From MFD01213-c1 sp963704405 (GTDB taxonomy: Bacteria; Planctomycetota; Phycisphaerae; Tepidisphaerales; Tepidisphaeraceae), in assembly GCA_963704405.1 (NCBI GenBank), contig OY969903.1:558001-622000 (forward strand): a DNA stretch of 64,000 nucleotides, read 5' to 3'. Both the position numbers and the translations under genes were made by a program. This document shows positions 34,167-44,000 of this stretch, one piece after another (position 1 is the first letter of the stretch; each line of letters opens with the position of its first letter). Below the pieces are notes generated by a model. It saw only the letters and a list, made by a program, of their open reading frames with translations. It did no database searches and was not told the origin of the DNA.

Positions 34167-35027
34167 CTAATTCAGGCTCGCCTCGAACGCTTCGGGGCTG
34201 AGATAGCCTAACGAACTGTACAGTCGTTTGCGATTGTAAAACACCTCGATGTACTCAAAGATCGACGCTCGGGCCTGCTCTTGGGTGGCGTAGTGCTCAT
34301 GATGCACCAGCTCGGTCTTGAGCGTGGCCCAGAAGCTCTCCATCGCCGCATTGTCCCAGCAGTCTCCCTTTCGGCTCATGCTCGGCTGCATGTTATGCGA
34401 TTCCAGCAGGTGCAGGTAATCCTCGCAGCTGTACTGAACGCCCCGGTCGCTGTGATGGATCAATGAGCCGGCGGGGTTTCGCCGGGCCAGGGCCATCTTC
34501 AACGCGTCACTCACCAACTCCGTCTTCATATGCTCAGCCATCGACCAGCCGACGATCAATCGGCTGCATAAGTCGATCACGCCCGCCAGATACAGCCAGC
34601 CTTCATCAGTGGGAATATATGTAATATCCACTGCCCATTTCTGATTGGGCAAGTCAGCGGTGAACTGCCGGTCCAGCACGTTACCCGCCACCGGGTTGGC
34701 ATGAGCGCTGTCGGTGGTGGCTGGCACGAACTTCCTTTTGCTTTTGGCCCGGATGTCCCGCTGCTTCATCAGTTTGGCCACGGTGTTCTCGCTCACCTTT
34801 TCACCCTGAGCGATCAGCGCCTGACAGACCCTCGGGCTGCCGTACACCCGGCGGTTCTGTTCATGCACGGTCTTGATCTTCTCAGTCAGTTGCTCCTGGC
34901 GAAGGGCTCGCGGGCTGGCCGGCCGATCCGGCCAGGCGTAGTAACCCGAGCGGCTCACTTCCAGCACACAGCAGCAGACCTCCACCGCATACTCACTCAA
35001 AGAGTCTTGGATGAAAGCGAACTTCAC
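34167..35027 (-). CDS. IS3-family transposase OrfB, copy A
   Basis: 286 aa, rve-type integrase core. The GTG start at 35025-35027 overlaps the orfA stop (ATGTGA). AGGAG lies seven bases upstream, so translation can be coupled without a frameshift. HTH_21-like region: SRSGYYAWPDRPASPRALRQ and NRRVYGSPRVCQALIAQGEK. DDE residues: D in KWAVDITYIPTDEGWLYLAG, D in LIHHSDRGVQYSCEDYLHLL and E in DNAAMESFWATLKTELVHHE. The copy looks intact. Confidence 0.93.
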   Translation of the reverse strand: MKFAFIQDSLSEYAVEVCCCVLEVSRSGYYAWPDRPASPRALRQEQLTEKIKTVHEQNRRVYGSPRVCQALIAQGEKVSENTVAKLMKQRDIRAKSKRKFVPATTDSAHANPVAGNVLDRQFTADLPNQKWAVDITYIPTDEGWLYLAGVIDLCSRLIVGWSMAEHMKTELVSDALKMALARRNPAGSLIHHSDRGVQYSCEDYLHLLESHNMQPSMSRKGDCWDNAAMESFWATLKTELVHHEHYATQEQARASIFEYIEVFYNRKRLYSSLGYLSPEAFEASLN

Positions 35028-35305
35028 ATCTGCTCCTTTGCAAAGAACGCCGCCGCTTTTTTTAAAATGTCACGCTCCATCACCAGCCGCGCGTTCTCCT
35101 TGCGCAGCTGACGCAACTCAGCCGCCAACGCCCCTTCACCGCTTGGCCCAATGCCCGGCTCGGTCGAAAACTTCTCGATCCAGCCCCGGACACTGCTGGG
35201 ATCCACTCCCAGGCTCTTGGCCGCATCGACGATCGAATAGCCCTGCCCGTTCACCAGTTGAACCGCCGACAGCTTGAACTCACGTGTAAACTTCCTTCTG
35301 GACAT
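35024..35305 (-). CDS. IS3-family transposase OrfA, copy A
   Basis: 93 aa. MSRRKFTREFKLSAVQLVNG and YSIVDAAKSLGVDPSSVRGW form the helix-turn-helix of IS3 OrfA; a leucine-zipper-like helix AALRQLRKENARLVMERDIL-type segment follows. TTTTAAAAAAAGCGG in the middle of ILKKAAAFF is a classical slippery stretch that could also give an OrfAB fusion by -1 shift. It stops in TGA overlapping the orfB GTG. Confidence 0.92.
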   Translation of the reverse strand: MSRRKFTREFKLSAVQLVNGQGYSIVDAAKSLGVDPSSVRGWIEKFSTEPGIGPSGEGALAAELRQLRKENARLVMERDILKKAAAFFAKEQM

Positions 35306-35572
35306 GATTCGCTCCTTGGGGCAGGCATCTTATCCTGCCCTCCGCAGCGCCCACCATTCGTGGGGAAGTCCAAACCTCTACACCGCCTTCCCACACCTCC
35401 GCCCCAGCCCCAGCCTCTCCTTCTTCCGCCTTAAAGACCTCCTCACCCATAGGAAAACTATGAAATAAAACATGAATCAACACGAAAAAACACGCAAATA
35501 TTTTTCTTAACTCAAGGCCCCCTCATGACCTGCATCCCATCGACCCCGAAAATACTTCGTAAAAGCGCCCTA

Positions 35573-36786
35573 GTGGTCCGTCACTGGTGAGCTGAATAGT
35601 ATCGGCCTCAGACTCGGAGGTCGAATGAAGAAGAAGTATCACGTTACATTAACGCCGGAAGAGCGATGTGAACTGCAACAGATGATTTCAGCAGGCAAGG
35701 CCGCGGCGCGGAAGTTGATGCATGCGCGGATTCTGTTGAAAGCAGATGAGGCTGAGGGCGGACCGGGATGGAGTGATCCGGAGATTGCCCAGGCGCTGGA
35801 CGTGGGGCTCTCGACGGTCTGGCGGGTGCGTCAGCGGCTTGTGGAGGAAGGAATTGCCGCGGCGCTGCTGCCTAAGCCGAGTCAACGCGTCTATGAACGC
35901 AAGCTCGATGGCGCTGGCGAGGCGCACTTGATCGCTGTCGCCTGCTCAAAGCCGCCGCAGGGACACAAGCAGTGGACGCTACGGCTGCTGGCGGATCGGA
36001 TGGTGGTGCTGGGGCACGCGGATAGGCTCTCGCACGAGACGGTGCGCCGGGTTCTAAAAAAAACGAGCTCAAGCCCTGGTTGAAACAGATGTGGTGCATC
36101 CCGCCGCAGGCGGATTGTGGGTTTGTGGCGGCGATGGAAGACGTGCTTGAGGTGTATCACCGGCCGAAGGATCCGCAGCGTCCGGTGGTCTGCATGGATG
36201 AGACCAGCAAGCAGTTGATCGGTGAAATTCGAACGCCACTGCCGATGCAGCCGGGGGTGCCACCGCAGCCGGGGGTGCCGATGCGTTATGACTGCGAGTA
36301 TGTGCGCAATGGAACGGCGAATCTGTTCATGGCCTTTGAGCCGCTGGCTGGCTGGCGTCATGTGGAGGTGACCGACAGCCGCCGCCGCAGTGACTGGGCC
36401 TGGTTCATCAAGGATCTGGTGGACGGGCGGTACAGACAGGCACAGAAGATTGTGTTGGTGATGGATCAACTGAACACGCATTCCACCGCCAGCTTGTACG
36501 AGGCATTCGAACCGGCTGAGGCACGACGCATCGCTGAGAAGCTGGAGATCCACCACACGCCCAAGCACGGCTCCTGGCTGAACATGGCCGAAATTGAACT
36601 GAGTGTGTTGTCGCGACAGTGCCTGCAGGAACGGATGGAGGATAAAGCGACCCTGAAACAGCAGGCCTCAAGTTGGCAGGCCAAGCGCAATCGACAACAT
36701 CGTGGAGCGGACTGGCAGTTCACGGCCGCCGACGCCCGCGTCAAGCTTAAGCGGCTTTACCCTTCAGTCCAGGCGTGACGGAGTAC
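35573..36786 (+). mobile_element. IS630-family insertion sequence (copy 2)
   Basis: 1214 bp. Ends GTGGTCCGTCAC and inverted GTACTCCGTCAC, each flanked by TA inside a CTAG. It carries orfA and orfB on the plus strand. The same element is met again, inverted and truncated, at 39252-39993, where an 18-bp tandem duplication present here near 36245 (GATGCAGCCGGGGGTGCC) is missing. Confidence 0.85.
35625..36778 (+). CDS. IS630-family transposase, made by -1 frameshift
   Basis: Frame 1 (35625-36083) holds MKKKYHVTLTPEERCELQQM and a helix-turn-helix (WSDPEIAQALDVGLSTVWRV). It passes the run of eight A at 36056-36063 and stops after KKTSSSPG. The -1 frame reads KKNELKPWLKQMWCIPPQAD and continues to 36778 with the DDE domain: RPVVCMDETSKQLIGEI (D), KIVLVMDQLNTHSTASLYEA (D) and HHTPKHGSWLNMAEIELSVL (the E in the NxxE-like position). 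The total is about 384 aa, normal for this subgroup. Confidence 0.87.
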
Positions 36787-36789
36787 TAG

Positions 36790-38184
36790 TACTACAGTTG
36801 CGCATTGCATAATTTCGTGTAAGATCACCAAGTCGGGCCGTGGCTGGCTCGGCAGGGAGTGATGTCGGCATGGATGCCAAACAAATTCGTGGTTGGGACG
36901 GGGGATTCGAGCGGATGATGGACCGCTTTGGCGGATGTTTTGCCAGACATGACCTGCGTCGTCAGGCGGCGGGATACGTTCGCGGGTTGCTCGGTTCGGT
37001 GGAGCGTAAAAACGGTTGGCAACTGGCCGAGCACCTGGGGCGAGAGAAGCCTTACAGCATTCAACGCCTGCTGGGACGTGCCAGTTGGAACGCCGATGAC
37101 GTGCGGGATGAGTTGGTGCGTTATGCGACCGAACATCTGGTGAGCGACAACGATCCGGGCGTGCTCATTGTCGATGAGACCGGCTTTCTCAAAAAAGGCG
37201 TCAAGTCCGTCGGCGTGCAGCGGCAGTATTCCGGCACGGCCGGACGGATCGAGAACTGCCAGGTCGGCGTCTTTCTGGCGTTGGCCACGTCGCGGGGCCG
37301 AGCACTGCTGGACCGCGCGTTGTATCTCCCCGAATCATGGTGCGACGACAAGCTGCGTCGGGTTGAAGCGGGCGTGCCGGAAGCAATCGAGTTTTCAACC
37401 AAGCCGAAATTGGCCATGACCATGCTCGCCGGGGCGTTGGATTCGGGTTTGCGGCCGCGGTTCGTGCTGGCCGACGAAGTGTACGGATCGGACGGTAAAT
37501 TCAGACGTTTTCTGGAAGCGCGGGGCCAACCATTCGTGGTTGCCGTTTCGAGCCAGCAGCGATTGTGGGTCGGGCTGGAGCAGAAGCGGGTCGATCAGAT
37601 TGCTGGCGATGTACCGGAGGCATGGTTCCGCATGAGCGTGGCCGACGGGTCCAAAGGCCCGCGACTGTACGATTGGGCGGCTTGGACATTCGGCCTGCCG
37701 ACCGAACAGGGCCTGTCACGCTGGCTCTTGATCCGACGCCATATCGAGACGGGCGAATACGCTTACTACTTCTGCGCCGCGCCGGCTGACTCGACGGCCA
37801 AGGATCTGGCCGTTGCCGCGGGACAGCGGTGGGCCATCGAGATTTGCTTTAAGTCGTGCAAGCAGGAGACAGGCCTGGACGAATACGAAGTGCGGTCATG
37901 GGACGGGTGGCACCGACACGTGACGTTGAGCCTGTTGGCGATGGCCTTCCTGACGGCAGCGCGTCTGGCCGCCAAGGAGCCCAAGGCGGCTCGCTCAAAA
38001 AGTTGGCGAAACTGATCCCACTGACCGAGCCGGAGGTGAGACGGCTGCTGATCCAGATTGTCTGGCCTCGCATGCACTTCACTGACCGTGTGCTGGCTTG
38101 GTCTGGATGGAGACGAGAGCACCAAGCCCGCGCCCGAGCGTGCCACTACCGGAAAAGGGCATCATGCAATGCGCAACTGTAGTA
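36790..38184 (+). mobile_element. IS701-family insertion sequence
   Basis: 1395 bp, inverted ends TACTACAGTTGCGCATTGCA on both sides, and 4-bp CTAG direct repeats (36786-36789 and 38185-38188), the known IS701 target preference. It is inserted directly against the right end of IS630 copy 2. Confidence 0.88.
36870..38182 (+). pseudogene. IS701-family transposase with a C-terminal frame break
   Basis: The start ATG at 36870 (MDAKQIRGWDGGFERMMDRF) is preferred to a GTG at 36840. DDE features: VLIVDETGFLKKGVKSVGVQ (D), RFVLADEVYGSDGKFRRFLE (D) and RWAIEICFKSCKQETGLDEY (E). WHRHVTLSLLAMAFLTAARL follows. Near 37985-38000 the frame shifts (CAAGGCGGCTCGCTCAAAAA), and the normal C-terminus SLKKLAKLIPLTEPEVRRLL, ending near 38182, lies in another frame. 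The DDE core is intact, so function may be lost only partly; an indel in the assembly is possible. Confidence 0.8.
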
Positions 38185-38187
38185 CTA

Positions 38188-39249
38188 GAGCACACCCAAT
38201 TCAATCGCAGCGCGTTCGGCGCTGTTAGGATTGCGCCCTTCTTTTGCGAGGTGTATGTTGCCGCTGAGGCTCAAGTCGAGCCGCCAGGAGGCACATGGGT
38301 GCAGCGTATTCGCAGGATCTTCGGGATCGAATCATTGCCGCACGTGATGATGGCATGGAGACCAAACGTGTCGCTGAGCTTTTCCGCGTCAGCCGCTCGT
38401 GGGTTCGGCGGGTGATGCAGCGGCGGCGCGATTATGGCGAACAATGTTCCCGTCCGCGCGGCGGAGCGACAGTGATCAAGATTGATCTGGATCGACTACG
38501 CCAGTTGGTTGATCAACAGCCCGATGCGACGGCCAGGCAACTGCACGAGCGTCTGGGGATCAAGTGCAGCGTCTCGGCGGTGGACATGGCGTTGCGTCGG
38601 ATGGGATTGAGTTTTAAAAAAAGACGCTGCATGCCGCGGCTCGACTGAGCTCGCCGAAGTCCGAGCAGGATCGACCCGATGTTGCAGCAAAACGCACGCA
38701 GTGGCGAGCCGATCAACCCGGCCACGACACACAGCGCCTGATCTTCATCGACGAGACCTGGAGCAAGACGAACATGACGCGTTTGCGGGGCCGAGCGCCC
38801 GTGGGAGAGCGCCTGGTGGAGAAAGTGCCTCATGGACATTGGAAGACGACGACGCTGATTGCGGCGTTGGGGATTACCGGTATCTGCTGCTCGACGGTGG
38901 TGGATGGCGCAGTCAACGGCGATGTATTTCAGGCGTTTGTCGAGCAGGTGCTGGTGCCTCAGCTTCGCCCGGGCGACGTGGTGGTGATGGACAATCTTTC
39001 CAGCCACAAGCGGGCATGCACACGGGAGCTGATTGAGGCCGCCGGCGCCGCATTGCTATTCTGCCGCCGTACTCGCCAGACTTAAATCCCATTGAGATGA
39101 TCTTTGCCAAGGCCAAGAACCTGCTGCGATCGCTGGCTTGTCGAACGCGTGAGGATTTATGGACGATGATGCAATCCGTGCTTGATCAGATCACCCCCTC
39201 CGACGCCGCCAACTGCTTCAGACACTGTGGATACACGCTACAAATGGAC
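38188..39249 (+). mobile_element. IS630-family element (type 3), abutting its neighbours
   Basis: Lies between CTAG at 38185 and CTAG at 39249. The right end, read inward, is GTCCATTTGTAGCGTG; the left end GAGCACACCCAATTC shows little inverted similarity to it, so the left boundary may be worn or misplaced. It contains an IS630 transposase different in sequence from copies 1 and 2. Confidence 0.6.
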
Positions 39250-39252
39250 TAG
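38295..39252 (+). pseudogene. IS630-family transposase (type 3), frame-broken
   Basis: OrfA (38295-38648) starts MGAAYSQDLRDRIIAARDDG after CAGGAGGCAC and carries the helix-turn-helix KRVAELFRVSRSWVRRVMQR. At TTTTAAAAAAAGACG (about 38617) a -1 slip leads to KKKTLHAAARLSSPKSEQDR and the DDE domain: LIFIDETWSKTNMTRLRGRA (D) and VVMDNLSSHKRACTRELI (D). Near 39060 a second, unexpected one-base break separates this from the LPPYSPDLNPIEMIFAKAKN box with the catalytic E, which ends at the TAG at 39250-39252. The first shift is probably programmed, the second a defect. Confidence 0.75.
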
Positions 39253-39993
39253 TACTCCGTCACGCCTGGACTGAAGGGTAAAGCCGCTTAAGCTTGACGC
39301 GGGCGTCGGCGGCCGTGAACTGCCAGTCCGCTCCACGATGTTGTCGATTGCGCTTGGCCTGCCAACTTGAGGCCTGCTGTTTCAGGGTCGCTTTATCCTC
39401 CATCCGTTCCTGCAGGCACTGTCGCGACAACACACTCCGTTCAATTTCGGCCATGTTCAGCCAGGAGCCGTGCTTGGGCGTGTGGTGGATCTCCAGCTTC
39501 TCAGCGATGCGTCGTGCCTCAGCCGGTTCGAATGCCTCGTACAGGCTGGCGGTGGAATGCGTGTTCAGTTGATCCATCACCAACACAATCTTCTGTGCCT
39601 GTCTGTACCGCCCGTCCACCAGATCCTTGATGAACCAGGCCCAGTCACTGCGGCGGCGGCTGTCGGTCACCTCCACATGACGCCAGCCAGCCAGCGGCTC
39701 AAAGGCCATGAACAGATTCGCCGTTCCATTGCGCACATACTCGCAGTCATAACGCATCGGCACCCCCGGCTGCGGTGGCAGTGGCGTTCGAATTTCACCG
39801 ATCAACTGCTTGCTGGTCTCATCCATGCAGACCACTGGACGCTGCGGATCCTTCGGCCGGTGATACACCTCAAGCACGTCTTCCATCGCCGCCACAAACC
39901 CACAATCCGCCTGCGGCGGGATGCACCACATCTGTTTCAACCAGGGCTTGAGCTCGTTTTTTTTAGAACCCGGCGCACCGTCTCGTGCGAGAG
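39252..39993 (-). mobile_element. Truncated, inverted copy of IS630 copy 2
   Basis: The right end GTACTCCGTCACGCCTGG (39252-) is intact; the element breaks off at 39993, in the middle of the first frame, where a CTAG (39994-39997) joins it to the IS481 relic. Confidence 0.85.
39260..39993 (-). pseudogene. IS630 transposase fragment (second frame)
   Basis: Retains the whole catalytic frame of IS630 copy 2 (MKQMWCIPPQADCGFVAAME, VVCMDETSKQLIGEIRTPLP, KIVLVMDQLNTHSTASLYEA) but only the last residues of the first frame, up to ETVRRVL. It lacks the 18-bp duplication seen in the other copy, and its IERSVLS differs from IELSVLS there. Not functional alone. Confidence 0.85.
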
Positions 39994-39997
39994 CCTA

Positions 39998-40870
39998 GCC
40001 GGCGTCGGCGAAGGGGACTACGACCCGGCCCTGATCCCCGCCGCCAGCACGATCAGCGACATCCTTCGCCGCCACGGCCTGATCGACCCGGAGCAGTCGT
40101 ACAAGCACACGCCGTTCGTGCGCTTCGAGCAGGCCCAGCCCAACGATCTATGGCAGATGGACTTCCTGGGCCACTTCCCGCTGGATGATGGCCACCGCTG
40201 CCACACGCTTACCGTTCTGGACGATCACTCGCGTTTTTGCTTGGTGGCCAGGGCATGCACCAACCAGACCGGCGCTACCGTGCAGCAGCACCTGAGCAGC
40301 GCCTTTCGCCGTTACGGCTTGCCGCGGCGCATTCTCAGCGACAACGGCTCGCCCTGGGGCTGCGACAGCACCTACCGCTACACCTGGCTCAGCGCCTGGC
40401 TGATCAGCCTGGGCATCGGCATCAGCCACGGCCGGCCCTACCACCCGCAAACCCAGGGCAAGGACGAGCGTTTCAACCGCACGCTCAAAGCCGAAGCGAT
40501 CGGCGCCCGCCGCTTTGGCGATATCGATCAGGTGCAACGCTCCGCCTTTGATCCCTGGCGTGAGGTCTACAATCTGCAGCGTCCGCATGAAGCGCTGGCG
40601 ATGGCCACACCCGCCATACGCTATGCCCCCTCGCCGCGACTGTTCCCCGAGCAACTGCCGCCGATCGAGTACGGCCCCAGCGACATCGTGCGTCGTGTGC
40701 AGGCTGACGGTTACTTCAGCTATAAGACAATCCGTTTCAAGATCAGCCAGGCCTTCACGGGCCACCCCGTCGCTTTGCGGCCAACCAACTGCGATGGCCA
40801 GTTGGCGGTGTTCTTCTGTCACCAGAAAGTTGCCACGATTGACCTGCGGAGCCAAACTCGGATCGGGTAA
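39998..40870 (+). pseudogene. IS481-family transposase, N-terminus missing
   Basis: About 285 residues of a protein of usually 350-400. STISDILRRHGLIDPEQSYK is preceded by sequence from the cut. DDE: NDLWQMDFLGHFPLDDGHRC (D), YGLPRRILSDNGSPWGCD (D) and HPQTQGKDERFNRTLKAEAI (E). ALAMATPAIRYAPSPRLFPE and the beta domain PSDIVRRVQADGYFSYKTIR complete the C-terminus. The helix-turn-helix part is lost. An apparent continuous frame from 39470 is only a chance fusion with the antisense strand of the IS630 relic. Confidence 0.85.
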
Positions 40871-40936
40871 TGCAATGCATCATCCAGCGCCACCCATGTC
40901 CCCGCACAGGTGTTACCCATGTCCCCGGTCTGTACA
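39998..40936 (+). mobile_element. IS481-family element, 5'-truncated
   Basis: The right end is intact: GGTGTTACCCATGTCCCCGG followed by TCTGTACA up to 40936. The left end is cut by the IS630 fragment at CTAG. At its right end it joins a broken arm of the palindromic repeat. Confidence 0.75.
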
Positions 40937-40990
40937 GGGGCGGCAGCCCCTGCGGCTGTGATTCTTCTTTGTCTTTGTCTTTGGTTTTAT
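40937..40990. repeat. Outer fragment of the large palindromic element
   Basis: GGGGCGGCAGCCCCTGCGGC followed by TGTGATTCTTCTTTGTC corresponds to the outer part of the right arm of PE1 (5330-5380). It begins exactly at the IS481 end, so an insertion in the arm removed the rest. Confidence 0.65.
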
Positions 40991-41005
40991 CTTTGGCTTG
41001 GGCGA

Positions 41006-44000
41006 TTATTGGGGGTTGGTTCCCTGGGGTTCGATGTTGAGCTGGTGGCGGATCTCTTGCAGGGTGGTCAGGGCGCGGATGTTTCCCCAGTATATTAATG
41101 GGGTTCCCTGGGGGGTTTCATAGGTGTTTTGGTCGATGGTGAGGTGCTTGTCGGCGGCGGCGGATTTGGGCCAGGGGCCGAGGCTGGTGCTCAGGAAGGT
41201 GTTTTGGAAGTGGTTGTTTTTGATGGTGATGCTATTTATGTGGTAAGGAGCGCGGTTCTGCATGTCGCGGAGGTCGATGTAGTTCTTGAGCGCGTTGTTT
41301 TGGATGGTGAGGTTCATGCTTTCGGCGACCTGGATGGCGGGGCCAGTGTTGGATTGGAATGTGGCGTTTTGGATTTGGCCGGGGCCTTCGCTGATTTCGA
41401 TCATGATGCCGATGCCCATGTAATGGTTGGGATTGGAGTGGTTGCCCGCGTAGGAACCGCCTTCGATGGTGTAGTTTTTGTTTTTGTAGTCGAGCCAGAG
41501 GCCGATGCCGTTGTTGTTTTGGTATTGGCAGTTGATGAGCTTGAGGTTTTCGGTGGCGGTGAATTTGCCGCCGCCGGATTCACCGCCTGGGGAGAAGTTT
41601 TTGTAGTTGTTTCTTTGACTGATGCAATTGATGAGGGTTGCGTTTCGGCATTTGGAACCGCCGAGGCCCAGTTGGCCGTTGTCCTGGGAGGTGACGTTGT
41701 TGAGGGAGACGTTATTGCCGGCGACGCCTAAACCGCCGGCGTTGCAGCGTTCGATGGTGCAGTTCTGGAGGAGCCAGTTGTCGGCGGTGCGGACGGCCCA
41801 GCGTTGGGGGAAGTTGGCGGCGTGGCGGAAGGTCAGGTTTTTCAGCGTGATGTTGGTGATGCCCGGGTCCGCGGGGGCGGCGAGGGATTGACGCGTGGAG
41901 GCGAGGATGCTGGCGGTGGCAGCGTCGGCGCCGGCGGGGAGCCACAGGCTTAAGGTGCGGGCAGTGTAGTCGATGTAGAAAGTGGATTCTTTTAAGTCGC
42001 TGTAATGCAGGACCTGGGTCAGGGGGATTTCGGAATTGGGATTTTGGGTTGGAGATTGGGTTGGGTTTTGATTTGTATTCTGGGCTGGGTTTTGGAGATT
42101 TTGGATTGGGGCGGGGTTGGATGCGGGCGGGGCGCTGGCGCTATGAGGGGGAGTGTAGAGGATTTGTTCGGCGTAGCCGACGGCGGTGGTGGAGCCGTCG
42201 GTTTTGGGGCCGTTGTGGAAGCGGATGTTGGGAGAGAAGAAGAAGTCGTGGTTCCAGTTTGTGGTGTAGATGGGGTTTTGGGTTTGGGTATCGCGGGTCC
42301 AGGTGGTGAGGGGATCGGCGCCGTCGATGAATACGGTGTTGGGGGCGGCGGCTTCGAGGGTGAGGCTAGGGGTTTTGAACAGGAGGGATTCTCTGTATGT
42401 ACCGGGGGCTATCTCGATCGTGTCGCCGGGGCGAGCGAGGGAGAGGGCCTGGGTGAGGGTTTTTATTTCGGGGGAGGGGACGGAGAGAAGTTTGGAATTT
42501 GGATTGGGCTGGGTGGCGGGTTGGGATGTTGGGATGGGAACGGGATGTGTGGTTGGTGGTGTGACGGGTTGTGATGCGGGGGCGGGTTCGGGGAGTTTGG
42601 TGAAGGGGTTTTCCTGGGGGTTGTATTGGAAATTGATGAGGGCGGCGGGGTCGCCGGTGTCGATTTGGAGGAGGCGGGCGTTGGGTTGGTAACCGGAACC
42701 GGTGTTGTTTTGCAGGCTGAGGTCTTCGATCCATTCGGAGGCGCCGTTGGGGCCGGGGGAGATGGTGATGCAGGGACCGCCGGGGCGGGAGATGGTGTTG
42801 TTGAGGAAGACGGCGTGTCGGACGTTGGCTTTGATGTGGATGAAGGAGTTGGTGATGGAGTTGGAATCGACGCGGATGCGGTTGTCCTGGGCGGCGGCGG
42901 AAAGGGGATCGAAGGCGAATTCTTCGTTGGTGATGCGGTTGGCGAAGACGGTGGTGTCCTGGAGGGTGCGGAGGGTGGAGGCGGCTTTGCATAAGCCGCG
43001 CTGGTGGGCGGGGTCTAGTTGTTGTGCGATGTCATTGAAAGCAATCAACCCCCCGACGATGCCGGTGGCGGCGGCGCGGAAGGGGGATTCGTTGATGCTG
43101 TTGGTGGCGGTGTTGGCGATGGCGACGATGTCAGCGCCTTCGAGCCAGAGGGTGCGGGCGGGGATGCCGAGGGGTTCGACCTGGCGGTTGCGGAGGAAAA
43201 GCGCGCCGGCGAGGGTTGGGTCGCCGTGGGGGCCTTCACCGATATTTTGGAATTCGCAGTCGGCGACGGTGATGTTTTGGCCGCGGAGGATGCCGAAGAT
43301 GGCGGAGGGATTGTGATAGGCGTAGTGGCCCTGGGTTTCAGTTTGGGCGTAGGGGGAATCGAGCCGGAGGTGGCGGATGGTGATGTCCTGGGAGAGGCCG
43401 GGCCAGAAGGAGAAGAAGAGGCCGGCGTAGGGGAGAGTGGTGGGATTCTGGGTTGGGGTTGTGGCGGGGATTGGGAATTTGGGATTGGGAATTTGGGATG
43501 CGGGATTTGTGGCGGTTTGTGGGGTTGAGCGGTAGAGGACTGGGAGGGGGGAGGCGGGGTCGCCGTAGCAGTCGAGCAGGAGGTCGTGGTGTTTCAGGGG
43601 GAATTCTGTGGTCAGGGGGTAGGTTCCCTGGCGGTGGAAGAGGAAGGTGGTGTGGTCGGCAATTTTTGTGGCGGCGGCGGTGGCGGTTCTGAGGGGGTGA
43701 TTGGAATCCGTGCCGGGATTGGAGTCGTTGCCTTCTGTGGAGATGTAATAGATGTTGCGCTTTGAGGGGAGGACGGTGATTTTCTGTGTGTAGGTTTGGG
43801 TTTGGTGATTTTGGAGCGTGCGGGTGAGGGTGATGGTGTATTGGCCGGGGGATTCGTAGAGATAGGCGGCGATGGGGCCGGGCTGGGCGGTGTTCAGGTT
43901 TTTGGTTTCGTTGGTGCGGGGGTCGGTGATGGGTTGGGAGAGGGGGTCGCCGAAGTTCCAGGAGTAGGATTCGGTGAGCCAATCGGTTGGGTGGGGGAGG

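Larger units (their letters stand above)
34131..35372 (-). mobile_element. IS3-family insertion sequence, copy A
   Basis: 1242 bp with inverted ends TGGACTTCCCCACGAATGGT followed by GGGCGCTGCGG on both sides, flanked by a 3-bp AAC direct repeat. It carries orfA and orfB on the minus strand. It is nearly identical to the copy at 44394-45635; the differences noticed are two bases near the right end (ATTCGCTCC versus ATTTGCTCC, and CTCCGCAGC versus CTCCACAGC). Confidence 0.92.
33753..35468 (+). pseudogene. Zinc-ribbon-like protein gene interrupted by IS3
   Basis: The ATG at 33753 follows AAGGAGAAACCCC. The first 126 codons (MPQTRKKNRIPAKKLHVGVT ...) include two CxxC pairs (MKYCRSCGRYTPPNSL and LQCDDCHIA), suggesting a zinc ribbon, in a basic proline-rich protein. 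At HKN the IS3 copy at 34131-35372 enters, and the frame runs 10 residues into it. Removing the element with its 3-bp AAC duplication restores the frame directly: HKN continues LYTAFPHLRPSPSLSFFRLK and ends at 35468. The original protein thus had about 157 residues. Function unknown. Confidence 0.8.

Noticed and set aside
39470..40870. Continuous 466-codon frame on the plus strand
   Set aside because: Its first part is the antisense of the IS630 catalytic frame; only the part after 39998 is a real IS481 transposase. The fusion arises by chance at the CTAG junction.
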